A DNA stretch of 64,000 nt, taken from Trichopria drosophilae (lineage: Eukaryota > Arthropoda > Insecta > Hymenoptera > Diapriidae). The position numbers and the translations under genes were made by a program. Below, piece by piece: positions 9,709 to 22,550 of this stretch. The notes under the pieces were generated by a model, which did not search any database, was not told the origin of the DNA, and was given only the letters and a program-made list of their open reading frames with translations. Numbering within the stretch: the first letter of the stretch is position 1; the number at the start of each line of letters is the position of its first letter. The stretch covers positions 89,038,001 through 89,102,000 of the forward strand of contig CM059583.1 in NCBI GenBank assembly GCA_030407085.1, written 5' to 3'.

Positions 9709-10784
9709 ATGGAATTAGAGCTCCGCCAAATAATATCCGCAATCGTGGGGTACGTTGGTACAAATCGTACCGTTGTTAGTGTTTTCGGGTTACGCTACAG
9801 TGTTAGTGCTCATCGTAAATCGCACGAGAGATTGTGCCACGATTTCCGACAATTGGTGCGGTACCTTTTGGAGTGCGAACATACAGTGTTTTGTGACGTG
9901 TATAAAAAGTTTATTATAAAGTGCGATGTCGCGATGCGTCTCACCGGGAACGTACTCGTTTCCAGAGGAAAGCGGCATGACAGACTCTACAGGTGCATCA
10001 TCGCAGAGTGCGAAGAGATTACGGGTAAGTTTGTGTATTTTTTGTAATACTAATGTTAATTTTCGTCCTTCCGCGTTTGAGATGGTGTATAAAACGCCCC
10101 CTCCGATCAACGCAAGTGGGATAGACAAATGTAAACGTCACGTAAGGAGTTTCAACCAATGAGGTATCGAACTTGATATCGCAATTAATTATGATTGGTG
10201 GAATTTCCCTACTTTACATTTACGTAGAGCGGGTTTGAAGTATTACGAAAATTGTTTATCGACATCTTGTTTGTTTTTGCAGATGTTGTTCGCGTATTGG
10301 ACGATGTATCGTCCATCAATACAGGTGAACTTCTCTCGGAGCACGATTCGTTGACAACGGATGGCGCGCGAAGCATCCGCAGCGATGATCTAACGGTAGA
10401 AAGTGCCCCGGGTGAATCTGCCAATTTTCGGCAACAACCAGTCCTGCAGGATGTTGCACACGAACCAGAGTATAGCTGTATACGCTATATTGCAGCTATC
10501 AATAGTGGTAATGCTCTTTCTTATTTTTCAATAATATTGATACATGTACATTAAAAATATTTAATGTAATTGTTACATTTTTTATAATTTTCTTAGACTT
10601 TGAAAAAAGAAAGCGCTTGCGACTCGTGCAAGATTACGCCGAATATGGCCTTAAAATGGAGAGGGTGGCAAAATGGTTGGCAACCCATTATGAATATTCG
10701 GATGGGGAAACCTTTCCATCCCTTAATCTCGGGATAATAATGCGATATGTCGATGCGACGTATTGCTCGAGTCTCGAGGAATAA
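9709..10784 (+). CDS. Three-exon Polinton gene, possible 5' exons of PolB
   Basis: Exon 1 is 9709-10024, exon 2 is 10283-10507 and exon 3 is 10597-10784 with a TAA stop. The donors are GGTAAGT at 10025 and GTAATG at 10508. The acceptors follow pyrimidine-rich tttttgcag and tttcttag. Both introns are phase 1, the frame stays open through all joins, and exon 2 has a length divisible by 3, so it could be skipped. The predicted product is about 240 residues: a Cys/His-containing exon 1 part, an acidic exon 2 part and a basic-then-helical exon 3 part. I recognise no domain. Exons 1-2 also match in phase with the acceptor at 10874 that opens the polymerase frame, so they may supply its start. Confidence 0.6.
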
Positions 10785-10874
10785 AAATGTAACTTTTCGT
10801 TTTTTTTTTTCGAAAATTATTATCATTGTCTAATGTATAAAATTATTCAGTAAGCGTTAATAATTTGTTTTCAG

Positions 10875-13800
10875 ATCATGATGGCGCTCAAGGACAAGTT
10901 GGTGGAGGTTGTTCAGGTGCAACATCCGCCTATAGGGCCGACGACGAAAGCGATGATGACAACGACGTTTCCAGCAGCAGTGTCAGTACCGGTGATGCAG
11001 CATATACCCCCGACGCTGACGAAGAATATGATGACGAGGATGATGACACCGACGTTGGAGAAGAGTCTAGAAATCATGAACCAGCATCAGCGTTTTCCTC
11101 ATCATTGCCAGCAGCTTCATCATCATCATCATCATTATCATCAGGACCACCGGCAAGTAAAATTCAAATTGCTAAGGATACATTCCGGTACTATAAACGA
11201 TTTCAACTGTCGGGTCGCGAGATTCGTTTTAAAATAATAAAACCGAGCGATGAAACGAATCCGATCAAATATATAGAAGGCGTTATACAAGAACTGTTTG
11301 ACTTGATAACGTCAACTATAGTTTTACGCGACGATAGCGGTGATTCCGACTTAATAGATCTAACTTTTAATGCGTCTAATTTTTCAAATCCTGCCGGTTT
11401 ATCTTTCCGAACTATCAGTAATTTCAACGCAACGGACATGTTAAATCTTATAACGTCTGTTGCGCAAAGTGCGTCGGGTATTGAATTAAATGATGATTTT
11501 GTTATTGAAGTGCATCACGTTCGTGTTCCCCGCGGTCGGGGTAATAACAAAATGAACGAAGCTGCTTTCCGTAGCAAATCAGTCGTGTCGATTTGCAACG
11601 ATGACAATCTCTGCTTCCCAAGGGCTCTTGCTATAGCCGAATACTTTTTAAAAAAAAATGTAGTTTCCCCAGATATGTGGCGTAAATCGTGGAAAAACAT
11701 ATGTCGCCCCAATAGTAATTTACAATTAGAAAACGCGAAAGGAATTATATCAGAGGCTAACGTTCGAATCCCTGAAAATGGTTGTTCAACGCTTCAATTT
11801 CAGGAATTTCAACGATATTACGCGGGTAAAAATGTTGCCATTGTCATATACGACAGTAATGGTATCGGCAACGGCGAAGATTTAATATTTAACGGTCGGC
11901 GAGAATTCCTCTCGTTTCGTGGTGATACTATAAATATACTCTATCACGCAAGAGCGAACCATTTCTCGACGATCACAAATCTAATGGGCGTGGTTGGGAA
12001 AAAATGCAGATATTGTCGATGTTGTAATAAACGCTATACAAGACCCGACTCGCAATCGTGTCCGTATACCTGCAACATGTGTTTTTCGGAACCCGCATGC
12101 GAGAAGATTAGGAATAATTTTGTTTACTGTACCGTTTGCAACAGACATTTTTACAACTACGATTTCTTCAATAAGCATCGTACCCCCGGTTCATATTCTA
12201 AATTGGGTAAAGGTATGCGTAGTATTTGCGGTATTATAAAAATTTGTAAAAGCTGCAACAAATGTATAGATGTTAATTACGGGTCTCACGCGTGCGGGTT
12301 AACGAAATGCAGACGTTGCAAAAGTCAACACGATATCAACTCGCATTGTTTTATGCAAAAAATTGCTACAAAAAATTCGAATCTTTCCGTGAGACCCCAA
12401 CCAACATTATCATCACCGTTATCGGCGTCGTCGTCTTCGCCATCCCTCTCTTTGTCATCTTCCACACCTTTAAATACTAATGGGCGTGGTATCGATAATG
12501 GTGGTAGTATTAGTAGTAGCAACTCGTCGAATATTATTACAAGTCGCCCCCGTACACGTTTTATTTTTTATGATTTTGAAACCCGACAAGACGTGGCGTA
12601 TCGAGGAAATCCAGAGATCAACCTACACATCGTAAACCTTTGCGTCGCACATCAAGTATGTGAGTCATGCATCGATTTATTAGATATAAGCGGAATTTGT
12701 GAGTTTTGCGGACCACATGAATTTATTTTCAAACACGACCCAGTTAAAGAATTCATAGACTTTGCAGTACGCGAGAAATCGAGTTTTTCTAAAGTTGTTT
12801 GTATAGCGCACAACGCGAAGGGCTTTGATGCACAGTTTATCCTGAGGCATTTGATCGAACGTGAAAATGCTTTCAATAAATCATTAAAGCCGAGTGTAAT
12901 TTTAAACGGAAAAAAAGCATTATAAAAATAGAATTCGATAAAACAATTTTTATAGACAGTTTAAATTATTTCCATATGAAGTTAAGTGCTTTGCCTAAAG
13001 CATTTGGCCTTTCAGAACACACCAAGAAAGGTTATTTCCCTCACTTATTTAATACTCTCGAAAATACAGATTATGTCGGAGCATTTCCTGAAGCGCATTT
13101 TTACGCCCCCGATCAAATGTCGCCTGATGAAAGAGGAAAATTTTTCAGCTGGTATAACGACTGTATCGCTAGAAATGAGGTATTTGATATAAAACGCGAT
13201 ATGGAAGTATATTGCAAAATGGATGTCGATATTTTACGAAGAGCATGCGTTGCTTTTCGTAAAATATTTCTCCAAAAAGGTAATGTTTGCCCCTTTAGTG
13301 AGGCGGTAACGATAGCATCAGCATGTTCGCGCATTTATAGGAAGAATTTTCTGAAACCCAACACTATCGGGCTATTACCACCGGGAAACAGTTACAGACG
13401 CTGTAATCGCCAATCGAAGGTGGCTATAGAGTGGCTTCTTTGGTGTGAAAAGGTGCACGGTTGTGAAATTGTGCACGCAGGTCGTTCTCGAGAATATCGT
13501 CTACCCAAAGGTCCACTAGTAGATAGTTTCTTACCACCAGATGAAAACGATGTGACTAATAACGTCAAAGGACAGGTGTTTCAATTTCATGGGTGTTTCT
13601 TCCACGGTTGTCGATCTTGTTTCTCGGAATTTAGAGATAAACCTATTTTTTCAAACGGTGAAAATTTCAATAAAGCGTATGCAAATACAATATCTACATC
13701 GCGTCTAATACGCTCGTTCGGATACAAGCTTACCGAAAAATGGGAATGTACGTTTAATCGGGAGAAAAAAACAAATAGAGAACTTTCTGATTACGTTGAA

Positions 13801-15284
13801 AATCATCCAATGGCGTCTTACGTTGTTCTCGATCCGCGCGCTGCATTTTTTGGCGGACGAACGGAAATACCGCAACATATTACACTGTCAAAAATAATGA
13901 AAAAATTAAGTACATAGATGTATGTTCGCTATATCCGTACATTTGCAAGACCGGTCACTTCCCCGTAGGCCATCCAACCATTTATGTTGGAGAAGAATGT
14001 GCTGCCATCACGAGTCTAGAAGATCCAATTAATTTAGACGGGGTAGAAGGACTTATCATGTGTAAAGTACTACCACCCCGACATCTATATCATGCGGTAC
14101 TGCCAGTTAAAATGAATTCTCGGTTGCTATTTCCTCTCTGCCGAAGCTGTTGCGAGATCGAGTGGCAATCAGATTGTATACATGAGAATGACGACGATAG
14201 AGTATTAACTGGGACGTGGGTGGTCGATGAGGTCAAGAAAGCTATTCAGAAAGGCTATAAAATCCAAAAAATACTCGAAATTTGGCAGTATAATATAACG
14301 CAATACAATCATCAGACTCGCGATGGTGGTCTGTTTTCGAAATACATTGATACGTTGCTAAAAATGGAGCAAGAAGCGAGCGGGTGGCCTGCAGAATGTG
14401 TCGATGAGCAAACAAAAAGCTTGTACGTAGAATCTTATGAGCGGACCGAAGGGATAAAGCTCGAACAAAATAATATATCAAAAAATCCCGGTTTAAGAGC
14501 CGTTGCTAAACTGTGTTTAAATTCATTTTGGGGGAAATTTGGGCAACGCGAAAATCTGCAGCGTAAAGAGATTATTTCCACGCGCCAAGACTTGCTTGAA
14601 ATTTTCACAGATGTGACAAAAGAGGTTACTCAGATTCTTCCGGTAAATGACAAGATTATATTTGTCAATTGGGTCGACAGAAGCGAAACGGTAATACCAT
14701 CAAATTGTACAAACGTTGTTATTGCTGCTTACACGACAGCTCAAGCGCGTTTGAAACTATACAGTTATTTAGAAAAATTGGATCGTCACGTGCTTTATTT
14801 CGATACCGATTCAGTAATATATATATCTAATAAATCGATGACGTCACCGGAAGATTATGAACCGCCTTTGGGTAATTTTCTGGGTGACTTGACCGACGAG
14901 CTAGCGGATTACGGGTCGGGCGCGTATATTGAGACCTTTAGCTCAGGGGGGCCTAAATTTTACGCTTTTCGCGTGCGAACTGAAAACGATCAGTATTACG
15001 ACACGTGTAAAGTCAAGGGTATTTCATTAAATTACGAAAATGGGAAAAAAATTAACTTTAATTCGATTTATAAAATGATTATGGAAAGTGATTGTAATAA
15101 TACTACTAATACCACTACGACCACTGGTACACGTCCAAAAATACGCATTAGATTTAACGCAATACGACGCACCGCCGTACATGAAATTGTAACGCGACCG
15201 GAAGAAAAAACATGTCAAATAGTTTTGAAAAAACGGCGACACGTTTCGACTCGCTACTCATTTCCTTTTGGGTACAAACAGTAA
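10875..15284 (+). pseudogene. PolB: Protein-primed DNA polymerase B (pPolB), two frameshifts
   Basis: The frame opens at a splice acceptor (tttgttttcag, ending 10874) and has no early ATG; an in-frame stop stands at 10838-10840. In order it holds an acidic Ser-rich N-terminus, a domain with DDNLCFPRALAIAEYF and YHARANHFS that resembles an OTU-type fold, a Cys-rich zinc-binding region (about 12005-12350), Exo I (FYDFETRQ) and Exo II (HNAKGFDAQF), then the polymerase domain. The polymerase motifs are DVCSLYP (motif A, near 13917-13940), KLCLNSFWGKFGQ (motif B) and YFDTDSVIYI (motif C). Frameshifts fall near 12915-12925 and near 13900-13915, so three frames (to 12925, to 13917 and to 15284) carry one protein. 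The catalytic residues are kept. In the family it replicates the linear element from a protein-primed end. Confidence 0.93.
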
Positions 15285-15869
15285 AGTAGATCACAATTGT
15301 AGCACACTTGATAATTGTAAAATTTTGTACATACAAAAGATTTATCGTTTTTTGTGGAAAATTATAAATATAAGAGGTTGAACATATATGTAATCGAATT
15401 AATAAGAATAAGAATAATGAAAAATTATTACAATATTTTATTTACCCTTACGATTGAACGCAAGTACAGATCATTCATCCGTTAATACAAGGTCACAGTC
15501 AACTCGGACGACTCCGGACCTCCTACATATTACGCAACATATTTGCCCCGTTGCTTGTCGACTCTACTCATAGGAATTCTTCGTATCTCCTCTTTCGTAT
15601 TTTCAACGTCTTATCTCCCCTTCGTATTCAAATTTTTCCTAGAAAACTGGGTCCCCTCGAGTAAAAACCATGTGTGTGCTTCAACGTCGTATGAAATCAC
15701 AGTCTCTCGTTTTCGACCTACAAGCGGACTGACACGTGCGCAACGAGTATATAAAGGTCATCGGTGTTATGTATTGGTAAGTCTTAATAAATAATAAGGA
15801 GGAGTGGGGGCTGAATAATCATAAGAAGCCAAACACGAAAACTAACAAATAGTCGTCGAAAGGTCGTTG
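15285..15869. other. Flank after PolB, with a plus-strand TATA-like site
   Basis: No convincing gene was found. TATATAAAG lies at 15748-15756, followed about 20 bp later by ATG and then a GTAAGT-like sequence. A short frame here (about 83 codons) has no recognisable similarity. The Polinton right terminal repeat may lie in or beyond this stretch, but the left copy needed for comparison is outside the window. Confidence 0.4.
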
Positions 15870-16560
15870 AGCCATGACCTACCTCACGTTCCGGCCAAAG
15901 GGACCCCGTACAGGTTTGTTTACGCCAGACTACGTTTTTATTGTTTGTTTTGATATTAATTATCCATTAATAACCACTAACATCTCTTTACAAGGCCATT
16001 AACCCATGACCTATCTCAAGATTCGTCAGCCAGTCTCGCGTAGCGGCCAAAGGTACCCCGTACGTTTTTGTATACGTCAGAATATTGACAAAGCGAACGA
16101 GATGGTGGTAGTGTTATTTACGACCATAAATTGATAGGTATCTGGCGTTAATCACTCAATTATCATTATTTATTGACATTTTTATTGCTTGTTTTGACAT
16201 TAATTACTCATTAATAACCATTATCACCTCTTTATGAGGTCATTAACCCCTGACCTTTCTCAATATTCGTCTGCCAGCCACGCGTAGCGGCCAAAGGTAC
16301 CCCGTACGTTTTTGTTTACGTCAGACTACCGACCTACTTCAAAAGGCGGCTACAGGGATATTTACGGTCATAAATTATTTTTTTCTGACATTAATTACCC
16401 AATTAACATTATTTATTGAGGTTTTTATTGCTTGTTTTGACATTAATTACCCATTAATAACCATTATCACCTCTTTATGAGGTCATTAACCCCTGACCTA
16501 TCCCAAGGCGCGCGTGCCGTCTGGCGCCAGACCTACCTCAAGGTGGAGGAGTGGGGGGTG
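15870..16560 (+). repeat. About 245-bp imperfect tandem repeat
   Basis: The block with 'catgacctacctc / cctgacctttctc' recurs at about 15873, 16005, 16250 and 16492. The block GGCCAAAGG(T/G)(A)CCCCGTACG recurs at about 15895, 16046 and 16291, and 'ttttattgcttgttttgacattaattacccattaataaccattatcacctc' also recurs. The last two intervals are close to 245 bp; the first is shorter through deletion. The array may be subterminal Polinton sequence or an unrelated satellite. Confidence 0.7.
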
Positions 16561-17316
16561 TTTACGTCTGGCTATCGGTACCCCTATACTACTTACGAAG
16601 TTAGTTAAGTTTTACTACTACCCTAAACTAAACTAAAAATTATTTTGTTTCATATTTCATCAAAGTACACTTTTGTTATTCTTAAAAATATTTTTGTCTA
16701 ATACGTCAGTATATGCGTAAAATTCTGATAGATTAACATAATATTTTACTTTTCTTTCACGTTTTAAGCTTTCACGTAAAAAAATAGAATCGGGATGTAA
16801 TCTCTTATTGTATCTAATTTATTAATTTTACTAATTGGCAACTGAAAATTCCTCTGAGTATTTATTCAATACGGGTATTTTAAATTGTGCGAAAATCGCC
16901 CCCAAAATCGCAAAAATAGGATTTTTTAAATGTATTTTTCCAAAATGTGCAAGAAAAAACACGCCCTCACATGCAGAAAAGAAAAAAAAACAAATAAAAT
17001 AATTTTGTAGCGTTACATAAATAACAATATGTTAAAAGTAATTTGTCACTTTTTCTTAGTTTCTTACTTGTTATTAATGTATAATGTAATGATTTTAAAT
17101 ACAGTTGTATCAAACATTTATAATTTCAGAAATTGCAGATGAATACAAAGAAATAATGCTTAACTTGTCTTTCACGCTCCTGTATTGGTAAGTTGTAAGA
17201 TTTATTATGATTTATCAATAATATGTTTTAAACATTACGTTTTAAACACCGATGTTCAAAACCCCGTGCACTGTTGATAAGGGCATAAAAGTAAAAAAAA
17301 AATGCAATAACTTCCT
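16561..17316. other. AT-rich stretch without recognised genes
   Basis: I see no gene, RNA or clear repeat here. Short splice-like strings near 17130-17200 do not connect to any open frame I could support. Confidence 0.5.
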
Positions 17317-18253
17317 ATAGGTCCCGTATGGAAAAAATCAACGGTAATCTAACGCAATTCACCGTACGATTTTGACACATTTCGGTACGTCTGTATAGAA
17401 TTATGTACGGTGAGGTACGTTTACATACGTTTGCGTACGATTTGGTTACGATTCGAACATTTTGTACACCATTGTACAGAAACGTACGCAAACGTACGCG
17501 AACGTATACAAACGTACGCAAACGTACACAAATTTGCTAGAATATACTGAAGCATGCGGAGATGTACAGCATTGTTCACTATAGATGTCAAACAACCATT
17601 CGTAATAAAATATTTTCTTACAAAAACGTCCGGAATCATATGAATATGTACTGAATCGTACGCAGACGTACGAAACGTACGCAATTGTACGGATATATGC
17701 AGCCGTGTATAGAAACGTACGAGATTTTGGAACTATTTACAGGAACGTGCCCGACTGCACGAATATTGAATATCCCAGTTAGGTGCCCGTTTTTCTTCCG
17801 TTATTTTTTTTCGATTTATTGTCCAAAATTTTTCACGTAATTTTGGAGAAAAATGACCCAAACCAATTCTTCTACATTGGACAAATATTCCAAAAATTTG
17901 TCGCGTTTTGTAGGGATATTTATACATTTTTTCATATTTTTCGGGCATTTTTTACAATTGCAAGGTTATTAAAAAAAAAAATCACGAAAAATTTGTGTAA
18001 GCTTTTCTTCGATGGAGAAATCATATAAACTATTTGCATCAAAGTCGGCAATTGTTCACGGATTGCGGTCAAGTTGGCTTGGAATGCCCCACATATATTT
18101 TTTTAAATATACATTGTAAATGATGCACGAACTGAAGAATAAAATGAACAATATACAGAAGGGAACCGTAGGTAACTGAAAAGAATGCTTTTTTTATTTA
18201 TATCACTTATGTCATAAAAAATATCTTTATTGGAATAATAACAAAATTTTAAA

Positions 18254-18688
18254 TTAGTTGATACATTTTGCAGTAGTTGCTTTGCTCAAAGAACCTATGA
18301 ATAGATGATTTCTTACATTCATTAAAATACATGGTCTGTAAATGTCATTACAACTGATGACATTGAAATAATTTGTTTCCACTATTTTACAATATTTTAA
18401 ATGTTTAACAGATACATCCGCATTTTTGAAAATATAAGTATTACGAACATCCAATTTTTTATAAAATATAAATACCTTATTTCTGATACTATACTCTACT
18501 TTATAAATTTTTTGTATTATACCAAAATCTCCATGTCTGGTTTGAAATACCGAATCATTCGTTTTTTTACATCGATTATATGTGCAAGATGTATAACGGC
18601 ATCCATTGCAAATAATTTTGGAATACATTAAACATTTACTTAACAACATATACGTAACTGACGATTTTGCGCGTAACGTTGAATCCAA
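18254..18688 (-). pseudogene. Possible C-terminal remnant of a DNA transposase
   Basis: This 144-codon frame is Lys/Asn/Cys-rich with SCTYNRCKKTNDSVFQTRHG followed by FGIIQKIYKVEYS. That pattern reminds me of the C-terminal domain in uncharacterised insect transposase proteins (Transposase_21/CMC type). Its position between subterminal-repeat arms fits. No catalytic core is present, so the element would be non-autonomous. Low confidence. Confidence 0.3.
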
Positions 18689-18785
18689 TGCCTGGAGCCC
18701 GTAGTTTATTGTAAGGCAGTATGTACCTGAGCCGTCCAGCGACTTGTGGGCAGCGACACGTCAACATAACGGACACTTCTGTTAG

Positions 18786-19142
18786 CGAAATCTACCCCTT
18801 GCACCAGTGTTGCACTTTTGCATCAAAAGTGTGTAAATAAACACCGTCCGGGTGCAAGTCTCTCGGCTAGAGACGGAGGTTAGGTTTCGTTTGTTTAGTT
18901 ATTTTCATATAAAAACCGATATTTTTGAAGATATCATTTTTATATAAGAACATTTTATATATCTAGCGAAATTGTCAAGGTCACAGGTGTCTCATATAGA
19001 TAGGCAGAAAAAATTTAACGGGGATTTATTATAATACATTAGTAGAGTCTATATGCGTTTTGAAGCCAGCGCTTTTTGGGTGGAACACGTGCACCGTTAC
19101 ACCGGTGCAGTGGTGTAGAAACGGTGCAGGGGGTAGATTTCG
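18786..19142. mobile_element. Small MITE-like element with about 30-bp inverted ends
   Basis: The ends cgaaatctaccccttgcacc (18786-18805) and ggtgcagggggtagatttcg (19123-19142) are inverted with one mismatch, and similarity continues weakly inward. It is about 357 bp with no coding capacity. It lies inside the 17.3-19.8 kb foldback element. Confidence 0.6.
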
Positions 19143-19206
19143 ATATGTATTGTTGATGGTTAAACGAACTTACCTGTAAGTGAAGTTCGACCATAATTAT
19201 ATGAGT

Positions 19207-19319
19207 AGCTTGTTCGAAGATATTAACTATGTAGTACGGTGACTCGCCGCACGATGACGCCTCATTTTAGAGTCCAATTGGAATTAATAATTAATAATAT
19301 TAATATCTTCGAACAAGCT
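19207..19319. repeat. 19-bp perfect inverted repeat (hairpin)
   Basis: agcttgttcgaagatatta at 19207-19225 is repeated in inverse at 19301-19319, with a 75-nt spacer. It may be a tiny MITE or the ends of a larger degraded element. Confidence 0.75.
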
Positions 19320-19838
19320 TAACGAAATATAATAAATGGATTTGATAATGTTTTAAAACTAATTGGATTCTATGAATTATTTTCGGAGCTTACATGTGCT
19401 CCTCTAGCATAATTCACGATGATGCACATTTGCCATACGTTCGCGTACGTTTACGTACGTTTAGGAATATTCTTTGATGCATTTTTTCTCGTAAGTGACG
19501 TTTCTGCAGGATTCTACAGGATACAGTACCTTTGCACACTTTCGCGTACGTTCGCGTACGTTCGCGTACGTTTACGTACGTTTACATCTGTTTAGAAATA
19601 TTCTGTTATGCATTTTTTCTCGTATGTGTACATTTTTGTAGGATTCTGGACGATACTGCATCTTTGCATAATTTTGCGTACGTTAACGTACCTTCGCGTA
19701 CGTTCGCGTACGTTTCTGCATAATGCTGTAAAAATGTTCGAATCGTAACCAAAACGTACCTAAACGTACCAAATCGTACGGAATCATGCTTAAATGTAAC
19801 GAAAACATATCATTTTTATTTCCATAGGGGGTTCTAGG

Positions 19839-22100
19839 TGGAGCGGTAAGAGAGCATTCATTTTTAGGATAATAGTACTTTCCACAAAATAAATATGCGC
19901 AGATAAATTCTATATTACATTTTTTACATCTATTCAACAGTAAGGGAAGAATTTAAGTCAGGTAACGTCCTGAATTCCTAAAAAGAATATTTTTTACATT
20001 TTCTTTGTTTAGGCACTTATTAAATCATCTAAACAATATTTTCTTTATTTATATATTCATTTTAAACCTAAATATAAATAACTACTGTAAAAAAATTTCG
20101 TTCGAAGAATTGCAACTCTCGGCTGAACTGACAAAATCTGTCATACCCGTATTCGTATCCATCGACAAGAAGTTTCAATCTTTTGAAAACGAAGACGTTA
20201 AAAAACTATCGAACCGGTGATAAAAAAGCGGCGAATGAAACCGCATGTTATTATACACATGTGTATGCGCGGGCACACGTACCCAGACCAAAGATAACAG
20301 ATCCGATAGACATTAGATGTTAGTACACGGAGAGCAGTTTTCATAGATTTATACGGTGCACATGTGTAACATTGAATAACATTGAATAATTATTATGATT
20401 ATCTGATGCTAGCATCGTCTTTTTCGGTTATAATACCTACATATGTATCATTACGAAACGACAATACGCGGTGGAGTAACGTCTATTTCGGGTTACCAAA
20501 ATGCAGTCACATAAAATAGTAGTGTAATCAGGTTACTTCTAAGGGAAATGTTTGACATTACCCGTCCAGAGCAGTGAAAACTGTTCTCCGTGCAGGACGG
20601 AACTGCAACTTCACGACCCAAGAGTATGCAGTGAGATAAAGCGTAGTAGCGTTGTGTGGTATAGCTATATAGTGTGGGGATCGGTAGCAACAGCGGAGAG
20701 TAATTGACTGGTAAGGACGAATTGCAATTCCGTGAGCAGACGAGACACGCTATGTAATTCTGAGTAGAGGATGTGTAAGATTTGTGATTCGTTAAATTGT
20801 TGACCAATGACCACACAACAAAGGCGGCAAAGACGGAATTTCAAAAGTACTGAATTTCCTTAAACAAACATATATATATGATTAGAGAAAAATGACTAGA
20901 CGAACACACATGGTTCGTCCGTTAGAGACGGTGGAAGATTAACCAACTTTTTCTCGACACTCAAGATAGTCTAGGACTGATCCCAAAAGGATACTCGGTA
21001 ACGCCTAATTTGGAACGATAATAGTATACCGGGAAAATTAAGTACTCAGATATATCCAAATGCTCCGTTGAGCAGACTCGATATAGATCGAGCTAGGATG
21101 ATAGTTATTACGGGTAACGAGGTTTTATTATTCCTAATTGATAAGATGAAATAATAGTCACCGTAAGTGCCGTCGACGTGGAGAACATTTTTAACATCCA
21201 GCGCGGACTAATAGTGTAAACGTGTATCTTCGAGTTATATGGATAATGTAAAGTCAATAGTTAAAAATAATAAAGAGATTTAATTGTATATAAAATTATC
21301 GAACACATTCTCATTTCTCCCTCTAGACTGAGCTTAATCCGCTCATTATATATAACGTGGAAGTTCCTTACACGACAATTGACTCATTCAGATTGGTGCT
21401 CATTCTTGTTAAATCGTGGTAAAATCTAAATGACTAGAGCGGCCAACTGTAGTGGCAATTTATGTCTTTTTCTGCAGATAAACCACGTCTACTAGAAACT
21501 GGTCGAGACGAGTGACGTCAATGGTGAGATTTCTTTTTCCCGATCGTACCTGGACAGGAAATTTCACGGCACCCAGCCTGCGGGCCAATGTTTCTTAAAT
21601 CTCGGGCAACTTGTATAAACTTTTCATATTTAATAAATAATAAATTTGGTGAATTTTAATATCGACCTCCGTTGCATGCGTTATATCAAGCATCTCAGTA
21701 GATGGTTATTTGAATGAGCACATCGTGCACTTTCTGTTCAAATTTACGTGACTTTGTACTGCCTACCCGTATTTTGATTTGCAAATTTGACGCTTTACTT
21801 ATTTATTAGAATTTTATTATCTGGATCAAACAGACAGTTACAAAATGGCGCCCGTAAATTATTAAAAATAAGTGTTCAGTGTTGTTATTATGTTGATGTG
21901 TTGTTCAATTTCCGGGAGTTGCAAAATAACGTGTTACACCCAGTGAATACCTCAAACGAGATATTAACTGAATTGCAAAAGGGTTTGTAACTAGGTAGAA
22001 TTACTGTGTCCTTTAGGTGAGTGGGGGCTACTGATGGCACAGGAAAAGCGGGGATAAGGGTAAAATAAGGATAGACTTTATTTGGCTGCAATTAATTAAT
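19839..22100. other. About 2.2 kb without recognised genes
   Basis: No coding region is supportable. Near-perfect inverted arms of 18 bp occur at 20325-20342 and 20574-20592 (cacggagagcagttttca, one mismatch), enclosing about 230 bp; they may mark a small MITE. The stretch near 21200-21400 is rich in AATAAA-like strings but I could not show an LTR. Confidence 0.5.
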
Positions 22101-22550
22101 TTTTTGGCCCGCCGGGCGTAAAGTTCGAATTTACGCCCCCATTTGCGGGCGTAAAATAGAGTTTTAAGCCCCCGGGGGCGTAAAATGAAAATTACTTGTT
22201 TGACTCATTTTTCAAATAGTTTGAATTCCCTGATCATTTTAATGCCGAAAATCATTCAAAATAACTTTTTAGAGATGTAGGAGACGGTCAAAAAGAAATG
22301 AAAATACCTAGAAGTCATATGCCAATAACATTGTTTACAATTAAAATAATTGATTTCCTAAAGGATCTCGCGTCCAAGAAAGGTTACTCGAGTGCTTACG
22401 GTCTGTTTACTATTGCCATAGCAGACAAAGCGTACACGCTTATTGACATTTATTTCACATTGTTTGTATTTCTTTACCCAGTTCAGTTAACACGACACCG
22501 TCGATATTGTATATTTTCTATTTGTGCATAACTACGTTTTGTGTGCAAAA

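Larger units (their letters stand above)
17317..19838. mobile_element. Foldback-like DNA element with acgtacg-rich inverted arms
   Basis: Arms at about 17317-17730 and 19430-19838 are inverted copies of each other. For example the segment around 17420-17480 reads in reverse complement as tttctgtacaa...atgttcgaatcgtaaccaaa, closely matching 19706-19750. Both arms are packed with short repeats around the palindrome cgtacg. Such subterminal repeat arrays are typical of CACTA/CMC-type and foldback elements. The interior of about 1.7 kb has one 144-codon minus-strand frame and two smaller inverted-repeat structures. Exact termini and target duplication were not fixed. Confidence 0.6.

Noticed and set aside
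17315..17684. Frames rich in VRVRLRTF / RIRSRTFAYV
   Set aside because: They translate the acgtacg repeats of the foldback arms.
20400..21620. Possible LTR ending near 21377
   Set aside because: No second copy, no convincing primer site and no adjacent retroelement gene were found.
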